Source: Icerya purchasi (taxonomy: Eukaryota; Arthropoda; Insecta; Hemiptera; Monophlebidae). Taken from it: 64,000 nucleotides of DNA. Positions 48,830-60,729 of the stretch are shown here, piece after piece (position 1 is the first letter of the stretch; every line of letters begins with the position of its first letter). The stretch spans positions 17,109,443 to 17,173,442 of the forward strand of contig CM077116.1 of assembly GCA_039619475.1 (NCBI GenBank), read 5' to 3'. The position numbers were made by a program, and so were the translations under genes. The notes under the pieces were generated by a model. It was not told the origin of the DNA and did no database searches. It saw nothing but the letters and a program-made list of their open reading frames with translations.

Positions 48830-50800
48830 AACAATGGCCGGCTACATATCGCGACCAGTTATCGAGCAGTACATAGCTGAATTACAAATTAAAAAGGGAA
48901 TATACAAAAAAAAAAAAAAAACCAAATGAATAAACCGAGAAAAAATGAATGCAAATTGAAAGTACGGGAGAGTAAAAAGGTGACTAAATATAGTCCTAAA
49001 AAGGAATGGATGAGTCAAAAAATAATCAATTTTATGAAAATTACAGATCAGCACTTTAAACTTAGCAAAAGAAATAGAACCAATATTCGATATAAAAAAT
49101 TATTTAAGAAATTTCGAAATAATAAGGAATGCGAAACAGAAGTTTTACCAAAGTCAAATAGTGAAGGCAAATAATGTTAGTAAGAAAGTGTAGAATGTAA
49201 TTAACAATATTGTTAATAAAAAAAAACAAAACAACAATAGATGATTTCGTTATAAAACATTTTGGAATTATTGCAATAGTAGCTGAACAATTTAGTGAAT
49301 ACTTTATGCGTTCGGTGGAATAAACATAGATACAAATGTCACACTCAGTTATTAAATACAAATTCTGATAATTTCATTTTGTCTTCCTTTTTTATTCCAC
49401 TTGCAAATAAATCTCAAATAGAAGCAATAATTAACGATCTAAAAGTTTATAAGGCACCTAGATGGAAATTAGGGTTAAGGATATTAAACAAAACTCAAAT
49501 ATTTTTATTCCTATTTTGACTAACATGGTCAACTATTCTATAAAGGAAGCTAACACTCCTGATGGGCTTACGATTGGTATTGTTAGACCGATGTATAAAA
49601 AAGTAGTGTAAAATCAGTTTGAAAACTACCGTCCAATAACAAAAACATCTATAATAGATAAAATTTTGGAACACTACATTGATAAACATTTAAAAAATTA
49701 TGTGGAAAAAACAACTTACTCTATAAAAATCAACACGGTTTTAGAAAAAAAAGATCCACGATAACATTATTGAGAGCGATTGTAAATAAGATAAATACAG
49801 GACTATCAATGGGGAATCAATTTTTAATTACATTTATTGACTTATCCAAAGCGTTTGATTTAGTCGACCATGAATTATTGATCAAGGACTTAGAAAATTT
49901 GGGCATTAAAAATAATCAACTTAAGTGGTTTAAAAATTATATAACAACTAAGAAAAGTATAGTTAAAATCTCAGGGAATAAAAGTAACGAAAAAACTATC
50001 CAATACGGAGTAGGTCAGGGTACCATATTGGCCCCCATTCTTTTTCTCATTTACATCAGCTCGTTACACAAGCATATTAAAAATGCAAAGATATATGTTT
50101 TTAGTGATGATATTGCCTTATTAATGAGACACAAAAAATTAAAGATGGCGGAAAAATGATTGCAAGAGGATATGGATAATTTTAGTAAATGGGCAGATGA
50201 TAGGAGATTATGTATAAATATAAATAAATCAAAACTATTACACATTCGGAACAGTTCTAAACAGAAGATACGCGATCCGCGAATTGTCCTTCATAATAAC
50301 GATTGCCTTCATGAGCTTCATGTAAATATGTTATTGGCCACCGTTAGAGAATGTGAATGACTTTAAATATCTAGGTATATACAGGGTGCGGCAGCATAAC
50401 TTCCTTTTTTAAAATGCACCACTTTTTTTCTACTATATTTTTTAAAGAAATAACAGAAAATCGAAATAAAACTGCAAAGGAAGAAGCACACATATTGCCA
50501 ATGGGATCTAGAGTATGTTATTTCGATTTTCTGTTATTATTTCTTTAAAAAATATAGTAGAAAAAAAGTGGCGCATTTTAAAAAAGGAAGTTATGCTACC
50601 GCACCCTGTATATCGATAAATCTTTGAGCTCGAAAAAACACCTTCAAAGTTTAAATTCGAAAATAAGACAGACAATTCCGGCTTTATATAAAATAAAGCA
50701 GGTACTCACATCGAACTTTTATATATTATAATTCAATAATAATGTCTAGAATTTTATATGGAATTCAAATATAGGGCGAAGTTAAGGAAATAGAAATAAA
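48830..50800 (+). mobile_element. Jockey/CR1-like LINE, RT domain mostly readable
   Basis: A lysine-rich linker (KEWMSQKIINFMKITDQHFK at 49005-49065) is followed, after decayed sequence, by the RT core at 49730-50160: NQHGFRKK, LITFIDLSKAFDLVDHELLI, QYGVGQGTILAPILFLIYIS and the catalytic box as YVFSDDIAL, where FADD has become FSDD. A stop at 50157-50159 precedes DFSKWADDRRL-like and ININKSKLLH pieces, then NVNDFKYLGIY interrupted by a MITE, then IDKSLSSKKHL and beyond. It is not functional. It lies head-to-head with the antisense LINE on its left. Confidence 0.85.
50382..50608. mobile_element. 227 bp hairpin MITE with CAGGGTGCGG ends, TA target
   Basis: The ends CAGGGTGCGGCAGCATAACT and its inverted partner (AGTTATGCTACCGCACCCTG) extend into arms of about 90 bp with few mismatches. 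Removing the element and one TA joins ...CTAGGTATATA to TATCGATAAA and restores the LINE reading GIYIDKSL. The duplication is therefore TA, as for Tc1/mariner relatives. Confidence 0.95.
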
Positions 50801-52029
50801 TAAAAGAAGCAAAATACAGAAGGTGTTTGAAACTTATACTCCCCCACTGGAAACAAAAGGATTCCTGTTGTTCTGTGACATCCTTAATGTATTCTTTAAC
50901 ATTCTACTCAGAAATATTGTTCGTTCTGAATACTAATCTGATTCAAAAACTTCTGCTTTTAACTTACTTTGCACTCTGGAATATGTTTTTTAATTTCATC
51001 ATATAGTTTGATCTTCTTTGGTAGAATTAATTATTAATAATTTTTTTTATAAAACATTACGTTAATTTTAGGTTCGCTTAACGATGCTCCTTTTTTTAAT
51101 TTCTTGTAGAATGTTTAACATCGCATTTTATAGTTTAATTTTGGGTAGAGTCATTTTATTAGCCGTAATATCACGATAAGACATTTTTGTTATGTTCATT
51201 TGTTTACACGGATCGTGAAGTACACTTTTAATTATTGACTGTTCCCTCAACGCTTTTTTATTTAATATGGTATTAATATTAGTAGTTATTAAGCGCTTTA
51301 CCTATACAAATAGTGGCGCTGCGTGGTTAATAGATCTGGGAGGGGGGGGGGGGGCAAATTTTAAAAACAAACGCAAACCTTAGGTATTCAAAAAATTGAA
51401 GAACACAGGGGTGATGAAAGTTTTATAATATGTCTAATCATTTTTTTAACTGGTTCATAATTTTAATTTATTGTTTTATCAATCCTACAATAATAATAAA
51501 GAAAATACTTTTCAGATATTACGAAACAAAAACAATAATTCAATAAACTAATAACATTAAATTTTTTAATAAAATATCTTACCGAAAACTTTTGCTTCTT
51601 TATTGATGAATCCATAAGGAATACTTCAAGGGAAATTTAATTTAACAGTTAATTAAAAAATAATTCTAGGAAAAACTACATATATATATATATTTAATGT
51701 TTAAATTTATTTAAAATAAAAAAAATAAATAAAAAAAAAAATTATACTCTTTTTTGTATTTGAATTCCATTCTTCGTCTTTTCACTGAAATAAAATATTC
51801 AATCACTTTTTCATCAGCCAGGAATTTTATTATGAATTAAATTGTTACTCACCGAAATCATTGCTAAAGCATTAAGTATTTCTTCCAGTCACTGTATTCC
51901 TTAAAAATGGAATTTATCCTTTTAAGAGTTGAAAAACATCGCTAGGACTCAACAGTTGACATGGGGACAGTTACGATAATTTTAATTAATTTGATCGATC
52001 TAAGTATCATTTAATCCATTTATTTAAAC
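50800..52029. other. intergenic, no gene seen; G13 run at 51342-51354
   Basis: AT-rich intergenic DNA with a G run after TAGATCTGGGA. No coding signal or repeat family recognised. Confidence 0.55.
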
Positions 52030-52739
52030 AACCAATAAAGCATTAAATATATTCTCTGGAATAAATGATGTCAATATTGATCTGCTGTGGGTACCTGGCC
52101 ACTCGGGCATATTTGGCAATGAAGCGGCTGATTTTTTGGCTCGGGCTGCTGCTGCTTTCTCTCGTCTTTTTTTTTTTTTTTTTTAATTCCATCCGATAAC
52201 CTTCTATCAATCTGTAAAAGCTTTCATATCCGATTTTGGTCGGATACCTATGTTTCTTCTTTTTCCAACAGTTGTTCCTTTTACCTGTCAGTCCAGCCTA
52301 CTCTTCCTTCATATCCATGGTTTTTTTTTGCATCCCTCCCTTCGGCGTTCTAATGTTGTTTCCATTGTTCGCATGCGCTTTGGCCATTCTTTGCTGCCTT
52401 CCTCCAGATTTCGTTTTTCCCTGATTTCTTCTCCACACTGTCCTCTCCATCCGGATGATGCAGTTATTTGCGACGCCGATCATGTGTTTTTCCAGTGTTC
52501 ATCTCCCTCCGTGGAGCGTTCTGCCTTATATTCTTATTTGCTTAAGTTTGGACTTCCTACCCCTTATTGTGCTTCCTATATCCTGTCCTTTCCCTCTCCA
52601 CTAATTATTCCTGCTATTTGTTCCTTTTTAGATAAAATTTCTGATCGGATCAAAATATAACCGACTTCTTTCCTTGCCTTTTGTTTCTGGGTAAAGGTCC
52701 TTCGTTGATGAGCCCAAAAAAAAAAAAAAAAAAAAAAAA
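52030..52739 (+). mobile_element. 5'-truncated LINE 3' end with poly-A tail
   Basis: Starts inside RNase H (IDLLWVPGHSGIFGNEAADF, LARAAAA) and passes a T run at 52165-52185. It then reads SIVRMRFGHSLLPSSRFRF and CPLHPDDAVICDADHVFFQC, ending at a stop near 52661. A pure A24 tail lies at 52716-52739. This is an I-type LINE copy inserted in the plus direction; frame is lost around the T run. Confidence 0.88.
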
Positions 52740-53479
52740 TGATTTTTTAACTCTGCTTTTAATTTAGACTTATCTAGAGCATTGGATAGAATTGAACGAC
52801 GATTCAAACATTGATACATGGAAATGATTTCTATAAATATCGAAATTTTTAAAAATCCTAAATTAGTGGCTTCGAAATGACTTTCGTATGAAGGTCTTTC
52901 TTTTAATTAAACAATTATGCGTCGCATACTTCTTTAGTATCAACAGAATTTGTATTCCCTTCTCCGATTACCCTTCTATGTTTACTACAATTTGAACAAC
53001 TTTTAGTTTCATTTAAATCAAAGTTTAAAAGTAGAATTTCTAATTTCGGATACGATTTTCTCAACAGTTTCTGTATCTTTTGGAAGAGTTATGCTGTCTT
53101 TACCTTTAAAATTAAAACTGACTGAACAGTATGTCTATATGCGGAAAAATTTACAAAATAAATTAAGCCAAAATAAAAAATCAGAATTTTGTAATGTATT
53201 TCGTAAACTGAATGCATGTAACTGTTCTATCGCATTTTTCCTCCAGCAGTTCAAAACATTCTATTTACTTATAATAAATAATTTTCAGAAACAACTGTGT
53301 TTTTAAAAAGATATTTATTATGAGTAATCACTGTGAAAGCTTTAAATATTTAATATTCTATTTACTTTTTACAGTTCTCATGGATTGCATTACAGTCCAG
53401 ATATAGTTTCAGTGTGTTTGGCAAACCTTTGATAGTTTCCATGGTACAATTTTTTTTAGTATATCACATCTGCGAATTG

Positions 53480-54230
53480 AACTTGAAAAAAAATTAGGGA
53501 TTGCTGATAAATTCAAAAAGAAAATTTTAGAATTCTGATTCATAGATTTTTGTAATATTAAATTTAACCGGTGAGTGCAACAATGAACGAAGTGAGAGCA
53601 TATTTGTATTTTTGCATGAGTTTAACCCGTACACCACTTGTACTGTCGGACGTTACACTAGTGCTGTCATAGCATATGCAATGAGCTTAAAATGTGTATC
53701 TAAAATTAAGCATTTCAATTCATTTACAATCAGTTCCATTAAACCATTAGCCGGTTGATATCTAATCCTTAAAAAACTCCAAAATCTTTCATGTATACAG
53801 CCGTGATATAAGTATCCAAGTACGAGAACCATTTGGAGCGATCCGAAATATGGGTACTTTCATCACAATAAATTTTTAAAAATTGGCTTTCGTTAATGTT
53901 GTATAATTTCTTTTCCGCATACAGAAAACGTACTTTATAAAATTTCATTTTGATTAGTATTTCAAATTTTTTTAAAAACAGTTGCAGAATCTAAATGTTG
54001 TTTTAGAATTTCATCCAATTTGGACAAAATATCAAGTAGTTCACGAAAAACACCGCTATTTTGGGAATTATCTCTTTCATTATGTCACCCAAATGCTAAT
54101 TCCAATTTTCTACAAAATTCTACGGTTAATTTTTTTTTACGATTACTTGTTTTTAGTGGCATGTGTTCATTATATTTTACTGTCATTTCTCTATAAGCGC
54201 TATCGAACTGAACTTTAATATATCGTGAGC
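53480..54230 (-). pseudogene. hAT-type (ZMYM1-like) transposase remnant
   Basis: On the minus strand at 54110-53975 a stretch reads LELAFG(stop)HNERDNSQNSG and then GVFRELLDILSKLDEILKQ and HLDSATVFK. This matches the RGHxE...NxGxFxELLxLxSxxDxxLxxHLxxATVFK signature of ZMYM1-like hAT transposases. A second piece at 53930-53790 (ESQFLKIYCDESTHISDR) resembles the catalytic DEST region. Several frames and stops; no terminal repeats found. Pieces between 52760 and 53480 (for example TLPKDTETVEKIVSEIRN) may belong to it but I cannot place them. Confidence 0.6.
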
Positions 54231-56040
54231 CTAGTGGTAGCTCAGTAGAACAGATCATATGAATTTTTGAGAGTTCATTTTTTTTTGCTCTCGTGTAAAT
54301 ATTTCAAACAAACCTCATCTAGATCAAGTTTTTTAAAAATGTTTTTATTATGAAAAACAAATTCATTACCAGCAGAAATCAAAAAAAAAAAAAAAAAAAA
54401 AACTTGTTATAAATATTCGAATTATGTTCTTTGTTATGCACCCTAAATTTATAAATACGCTATAATTTTGGTGTTCGTCCAGCTAATGTTTTTAGTTTTC
54501 ATTTTTTTCCGACAACGGCAGCTGACGGAAATTTATACTTAAAATATTACTTATTGAGTTGTCAGCCATGTTCACGACCAGAACGAACGAAAGTATAAAA
54601 TAAGCTGAAAGCAGGAGAAAAAAGGTTACTTTAAAACACTAACGATTAACTGAAAACGGCGAACGTACTAAACGCACTCAATAAAACGGTATACAGCGCT
54701 ATTTCTACACACTGTATTACGTCTAACTGCAATTATCATCATAGTGGATTTCGTTCTACGGCAACCATAAAAATGTACATCTTCATTTCCAGTTGGAAAA
54801 CTTGGCATCATGTTTTATGAAAATTCGAGAGGTTTAAATCGATTTAGTCTCACCAGCTATAAGCATTCTGCGATGAACACGTTCTCTATACCCCGCTCTG
54901 AACTATTGAGAATAGAATGACCTTCAGCAGATCGATGCAGCCATTTATGTGACAACTAGCGTGACATATGTAACGCTGTTTCGAACGCGTTCTTATGTAA
55001 AATTACATATTTACAAAATTGCAGGAAAACTGTGGCGAAGACCCGTAAACCTCCCGCTACGCAACGCTGCTATATACAAGTGTCTATCTTAGCAGCTGCA
55101 TCTAAAATATCGTTATTTTCTGTAGTAATTGCTTTGGCATCGGTAGGGAACTGTGAATGAATGGTTTTCGTGAAAATACGGACAACATTGTTCAAACATT
55201 TAAACAGCTGATTAATATTAGCCTTGGAGAATTTTTTCCTTCCACATCCATTTTTGGTATATCAAATAGGTTTATACAGCGAATAGTCTATCTACAATGT
55301 AAATAAATGTGGCGTACAGGTTTCAGCGGTATTCTTAGTGCGCAGTTTTAAAACTTAAAATGAATTAAAAGAGATACAAATAAACAATAAACAAGGCAAA
55401 GTAGGCGTTTTATTATCTTACGCGCCCAAAGCGTCCAAATTCGAGTTAAAACAGTTTGATTACTCCGAAGGGGAAAAAAGCAGTTTAGAAAAATAAACAC
55501 ACTATCCATATTCCATGTTTAAACAGCAACTCAAATATAAATATTATAATTATTTCTCTCTTAAGACACGAAATCCTTAGCGCATGAAACATCATGCTTA
55601 ACGGGCTTTAAAGTAACGATGATCTACGCTCGCCAGTTTCACCCGCTTTTATTTACGGTTTATCCGATTTCTACTTACGTAATTAGATTATTTAAATAAG
55701 AAAAATAAAGTAGTCTGCTAAAGTTTCCCGATAATTTTGATTTTCAATTTATTCCAGAAAAGAATTCAATCGCATCAAAAATGATCATCTTTATTCAGTT
55801 CACACGCGTTTCCTTTATTGCTGACATCATATGCACACCTAATTAGCCTTCATTCAATCATCTATGTTTAAATATGTGGTCAAATGGAAAAACATAGCTA
55901 TTAATGAAAATACTGCGAATTTAGTATTTTCCTCCTTTATGCAAAAATGTTTTTTAAAATAAGTTTTCCGTCATATAAAATATTAGACGAGAGAATATTC
56001 ACAAAATCGAGAAGTTTAAAAAAGGTTATATACGAGTACA
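54231..56040. other. intergenic, no gene seen
   Basis: Mixed AT-rich and moderately GC sequence with an A run at 54381-54402. Parts may be non-coding remains of the hAT element, but no end or motif could be identified. Confidence 0.45.
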
Positions 56041-56505
56041 GAGTTGTAGCGGGCGAAATCACATTTTCCTGATTTTTTTTTCGACATCATAATAAATATT
56101 TATTTAAAAACTGTTAACATCGATTAGTACGTGTGTTTTGGGGTACTCGTTCAATTTTTGTCATAGAAAATTTTTTAAAATAACTGAACTACAGCTGTAT
56201 TCCAGGAGCGCCTTTTTTTGAGCATCGCTTGCGGTGGACATGATAACTCGCGAACGGTTCATCTAAAATCCGAATTTCAAAAAAAATTTGTTAGTATATT
56301 GTGTATTGTCTAATCGCTGAACGAGGGATTTGTCAAAATTTTGATTTTTAAAAAAATGACGACGGTTTTAACAAAAAGTTAATTTTTTTAAGGTGTTAAA
56401 ATTGTTTTTTCGCTCTATTTTTTAATTAAAAATCCTTCGGTTAGCGACTAGCTATTATCATTGTAAATAAGTGGTATAAATTTGGTATTGATCGGACTGA
56501 GTTTT

Positions 56506-56944
56506 TTAGTAATCGTGTCCACCGCAAAAGGTGCTTTCAAAAAAGCACGATTCTGAGATAATCGCGTTTAAAGTTTCAGGTTTGTTTACTTTATATGAGT
56601 GCCGGGCATACTCGCACGAAGGAATATTGCGCTGCTCGCAGTTTTTGCACATAAATGCTACTTTAAAATCAAGTCCACCTGTATCGGTTGGTGTAGATTT
56701 AATATCCCCAACGCACACTAACTGCGAAATTATCGTAAAAACCGAAATAAAATTCAAAACGCGATACTCGTCTACCGGCGGCACGATGACGTCATGGCCA
56801 ATCTTTAGTTTTTTTTCGAGACGCACTAAAACTACTCTGGTCGGTCTCTGCGGTTTTCGGGTTGAAATGTCGTTTCCTTCGTTTTGGTCTTCCTTCGCGA
56901 AATCCTCTAGATGCGCTTCTTTCGTGCGTTGTTTTATTCGACAT
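56506..56944 (-). pseudogene. Mutator-like transposase N-terminus, frameshifted
   Basis: From Met at 56944 the minus strand reads MSNKTTHERSASRGFREGRP, KRRKRHFNPK, QSSFSASRKK. After a frameshift near 56815 it goes on LKIGHDVIVPPVDEYRVLNF, ISVFTIISQLV, GLDFKVAFMCKNC and NIPSCEYARHSYKVNKPETL before stopping near 56506. This is the start of the Mutator-like transposase domain family of arthropod transposons (YRILDF...CENC...IPSCxF...YEINR). The downstream transposase core is missing; 56040-56505 is non-coding and may be its untranslated remains. Confidence 0.8.
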
Positions 56945-57644
56945 ATTTATAATACAAAAAAATTCGGTGTTTCTACGAACGAATTTAATTAAAGAAACTA
57001 TCGCTTTGATGTTATATTCGATGTCGAACATTCCAGAGTTTCATGGTTTCGAAGGATACAAAAAAGAGCGGCGTAAGTCGATGTCCCATTTATATTTTAT
57101 TATACCGAGTCACAGCAGTATCATCAGTCGGCACAGCAACACGCGCTATAAATAGCTATAACTTCGAATGTAATGTTCCGATCATTATGAAATTTGTTGA
57201 CAATGCTCTTAAGATGATAACGTACTTAAAGAATGCGAAAAAAAGAAGAAGAAAGAAGAAGAAAGAAGAAAAAATCGACTTTTCTGACCATCAAGAGAAT
57301 AAAATACTCGTAATTACGAAAATTGACTTTTCAAACACATTTTCACGCGAGTACGAGTAATAATTTATATTTTAATTAAATCGAATTTTAATTATCCCTG
57401 TAATAACTTCGTACATTTATTTTTAGTAAAAATATTTTTGACGCGTCATTAAACCCAACCTATAAATAAAAAAGTACACGTACGTTACTACGTTTGTGTT
57501 AATTTTAATATTTCACCTTTTCTGTGCAATATGTATGTCGTAACAATTTGCGCCATGTTCTAAATATACATATAGATACATAATCGGTAAAGGAACGTAA
57601 TGCGACAAAACACGAATAAAAGGAAGTTTCTTATAATACCATTC

Positions 57645-57650
57645 TTTATT
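57645..57650 (-). terminator. likely peroxiredoxin polyadenylation signal
   Basis: TTTATT on plus is AATAAA on minus, about 145 bases past the peroxiredoxin stop. Other A/T-rich matches are nearby, so this is a reasonable but unproven choice. Confidence 0.5.
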
Positions 57651-57794
57651 CCGCAAATAAAATTATAAAATATTAAGGAGGCTTATAATGCAAAACTGGC
57701 ACAAAGTAAAGTATGATCCGAACTTAAACCGATTACGAATTAAGTGAAAATAGACGAATATCCCACAACGCCGCATGTAAATTCTGCTTTTAAT

Positions 57795-57886
57795 TTATGC
57801 CGTGTTTACTTTTTTGAAATATTCCTTGGAAGCATTTGGATCTGGTTTAATAGTTGACGAATTTGGTTGCCAATTAGCAGGGCACA
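57795..57886 (-). CDS. Prx: 2-Cys peroxiredoxin, last coding exon
   Basis: Typical 2-Cys peroxiredoxins reduce hydrogen peroxide and organic peroxides in the cytosol using thioredoxin. On the minus strand, acceptor CATTTCAG precedes 57886. The exon completes the Val codon of [17 protein letters not shown], then reads [13 protein letters not shown] and TAA at 57797-57795. VCP holds the resolving cysteine. The STIKPDP...SKEYFKKV end is the standard C-terminus. The final Lys-Val-Asn-Thr-Ala lacks the YF-helix extension found in some sensitive peroxiredoxins only if that helix is counted beyond EYF; I cannot judge sensitivity. A TTTATT (AATAAA on minus) lies at 57645-57650. Confidence 0.96.
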
Positions 57887-58435
57887 CTGAAATGAAAAAC
57901 ATCGCATTATAATTTTAATTTGTTTAAATTTAATTCTAATAATTTCGTTTTTCTTTCGTTAAATAGGAAAACCTCCCAAATAAATATCATAAACTTATAT
58001 ATAATCTTAAAAAATGAGAGAAAATAGTAATAATATTTATAATAGTTCCATAAAGAGATTCACCGAACTAGCATCATTTAATTAACGCGAACACAAAATA
58101 ATGTGCAGCAAATTCTCAATTAGAATTGACCACAACGATCTATGAAATTAATACTATCCTCATAATTATCCAAACATTTTCTCTTTTTTCGTTATATATA
58201 TATATATATAGATATTAATGACATAATTTTTAGCCCGACCCTCACTACTTTCTCTGCTAACAAAAATTTGTCCCAAAATTTGACATTAAATAGATTTTTT
58301 CCTTTTTGTCGCAATCGGAAAGCATAACAACGTTGCTAATTTTCCTAGTTGACACGAAGTATAGAAGTGACAGAAGAGGGGGGTCCACAGGTACCCCAAG
58401 CGGGGTCAAGGGACGGAGCCATATATATATACGTA

Positions 58436-59712
58436 CGAGAGTGGTTCGAATATGAATGCGAATTTGTTCATAAAAAATTTATTTATTATCGGAAAAACTT
58501 AAAAAAATTCAGTTTTTCTAAATAGTCCCCCTTCACGTACTATTCACTTCGACCACCTCTCCGGAAGCTTTTTTCGTAGAATTCCGCCGGACGCTCTCGA
58601 AACCAATTGCACACGAAGGCTTCGACGTCATCGTTGCTCTCAAAACGTTGCCCTTCAAGTGTCTCTTTGAGGGGTCCAAACACGTGAAATTACAGGGTGA
58701 TAAATCTGGACTGTAGAGGACATGTTTAAGTAGTTCCCAGCCAAGTTTGGCCACGGTGTCGAGCGTCAGCCGCGCGGTATGGGGGCGAGCGTTGTCTTGA
58801 AGAAGAATCACAGTTCGCGCTGGATTGTCTCGTTTTTTCCAGCGATATGCCGGCTTCACGTGCGTTTTCAAGAGGTTAGAGTAATAAGCGTCGTTGATAG
58901 TACATTGGGTACGAAGGAAATCGATGTACAGCACTCCCTGGCTGTCGAAGAACACCGTACACATCACTTTCCCCGCACACCTTGTAGTCTTCACATTCGC
59001 TAGTGCACGCTCATCCTTCTTCCGCCACCTTGGTCTCGGGCGTGTAGTCGTGTGTATCCATGTCGCGTTCGTGGTGAAGATTCGAGTTAAAAAACTATCG
59101 CCTTCGGCCTCGTAACGAGCGAGCAAACACTGGCAAACCTCTTGGGCGCGCGAACTTATGTTCGAAATTCAGCAGTTTGGGAACCCATCGCGCGGTTATT
59201 TCGCGATATTGAAGGTGTCCGTGCATTATGGACTCGACACTACCTATACCGATGCCTATTTCTTTCGACGTATGCCGCACAGTCACCCGTCTGTCCTACA
59301 AAATCACCTGTTCGACGCGCCGAATGTTTTCTGGGGCGATGCTGGTTTGCAGTCGACGATCATGCGTTTCGTTTCCGACCGCTTCACACCCTTCCACGAA
59401 GGCTTTCGTCCATTGATACACTTGTGACGTCGAGAGGGTGTCATCACCGAACTGTTTTTTTAAAGGGACCGCAATGTCCACGGTTTTAACATTTTCTTTG
59501 ATCAAAAAACGAATCGCAATGCGTTACGGAATCGAAACTGGAACCGCTTTCTCGCTCATCGCACTGCACCCGCGTGAATAGACCGATCGCGACGAAATTT
59601 GTGCCAAACTGTCGGTAGTCTAGTCTAGTATCACCAGTTCTAGCTGCGACCTTCAAAACGCATCCCTTCCCCTTTTGGTGAAGAATTTGCATTCATATTT
59701 GAACCATCCTCG
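58436..59712 (-). mobile_element. mariner-like element (second lineage), decayed, in Prx intron
   Basis: Ends CGAGAGTGGTTCGAATATGA at 58436 and the inverted CGAGGATGGTTCAAATATGA at 59712 form ~29 bp terminal repeats with a few mismatches, each next to a TA (58434-58435 and 59713-59714). Length is 1,277 bp. It encodes a mariner-type transposase in the minus direction, the same strand as the peroxiredoxin gene. Confidence 0.93.
58533..59580 (-). pseudogene. mariner-like transposase, catalytic residues lost
   Basis: Minus-strand pieces in order: ENVKTVDIAVPLKKQFGDDT, SQVYQWTKAF (59500-59410), TVRHTSKEIGIGIGSVESIM, ARWVPKLLNF (59285-59165), then LARYEAEGDSFLTRIFTTNA, KVMCTVFFDSQGVLYIDFLR, TVILLQDNARPHTARL and YSPDLSPCNF (59126-58590). 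At least three frame changes. The first catalytic motif, normally TGDETW, is TTNATW here and the third Asp is Asn. The middle Asp in QDNARPH is kept. It cannot encode an active enzyme. Confidence 0.9.
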
Positions 59713-60383
59713 TAACTAGACCGACGCGTTTTCAGTAACGAACCTCGTAAGTTAAGAGCATACAGGAATCGATTCCGCTCACATTTAAATGTGAACACAC
59801 AACTAAAGAAAATACAATTTACTAATTGTATGCGAAAAGAACGTATTCATTGTACTTACAACTACCCTTGATCAATTTCTAAAAACAATCTGCAGTGTTT
59901 TACCAGTACCGCACTAGAGAATTGTATTGTAGAAATGGCAGATATGTGCGGATACATTTATTGTAAAAGAGATCTATTTTACCGCCATCGCCACCAAGTA
60001 TGTACGTTTCTAGCTTCACACTTCACCGTTCCCAATTACACAAACTTTAGCCCTGCACCCACAAATTAATCGTAATTCTGCGTTTTCTCCATTCTTCACT
60101 TTCCTCGTTCTTTTAGGCGGTTACTTTTACCTCTTGTAAACACTTATTGCTGCTGTTTTGGCAACTACTTACTAAATCCTTTCTCCGACGTACACAAAAT
60201 TGGTATAACTGTTGACCTTATCCATTTTTACAACGTTTGAAGAATGTCGGTATTTGCCTTTCTTAAATTGTTAACGTAACTGAACGACGAACCGGAGAAA
60301 AGTGAAAAGGAGTTTTCACACTTTTTTCCCCTAATCAAAAGTATGCGATATGCAAATTACATTGACAAGATTTTGCATTAACC

Positions 60384-60729
60384 ATGGTGGCCATTCAAAT
60401 ATAATTTAAAATTCCCGGTTTATTCCCGATTTTCCTGGTCTAAATCCTCCCAATTTCCAATTACTAGAATTGTACAAAAAAAAGAATGTCATTTTTTTGT
60501 TACTATTGATATTTGACCGCTGCAGCATATTTTAAATGAATAAAACAGAACTTTGTAACTTATTTCGCGGTACATTAAAAAATGCATTTTTCGCTTCAAA
60601 ATGATTTTTTTTTTTATATACATATATTAAAAACATCGTTTTTTTTTTTTTGGCTATTTTTACTTTTTTCCCGGTTTTACAACAAAATTCTCGGTTTATT
60701 CCTGGTTTCCTGGTTGGATGGCCACCCTG
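60384..60729 (-). mobile_element. MITE with CAGGGTGGCCA end, copy 2
   Basis: Read on minus it starts CAGGGTGGCCATCC at 60729 and ends GAATGGCCACCATG near 60384, a short imperfect terminal inverted repeat. It aligns with 23390-23698 over nearly its full length. This copy is 346 bp and keeps the ~40 bp missing from copy 1. No coding. Confidence 0.82.

Noticed and set aside
57043..57360. Lysine-rich open frame on plus
   Set aside because: It starts inside upstream sequence of the Mutator-like remnant and is driven by an AGAAGAA tract; no homology.
58779..59489. Several plus-strand open frames
   Set aside because: They are shadows of the minus-strand mariner transposase.
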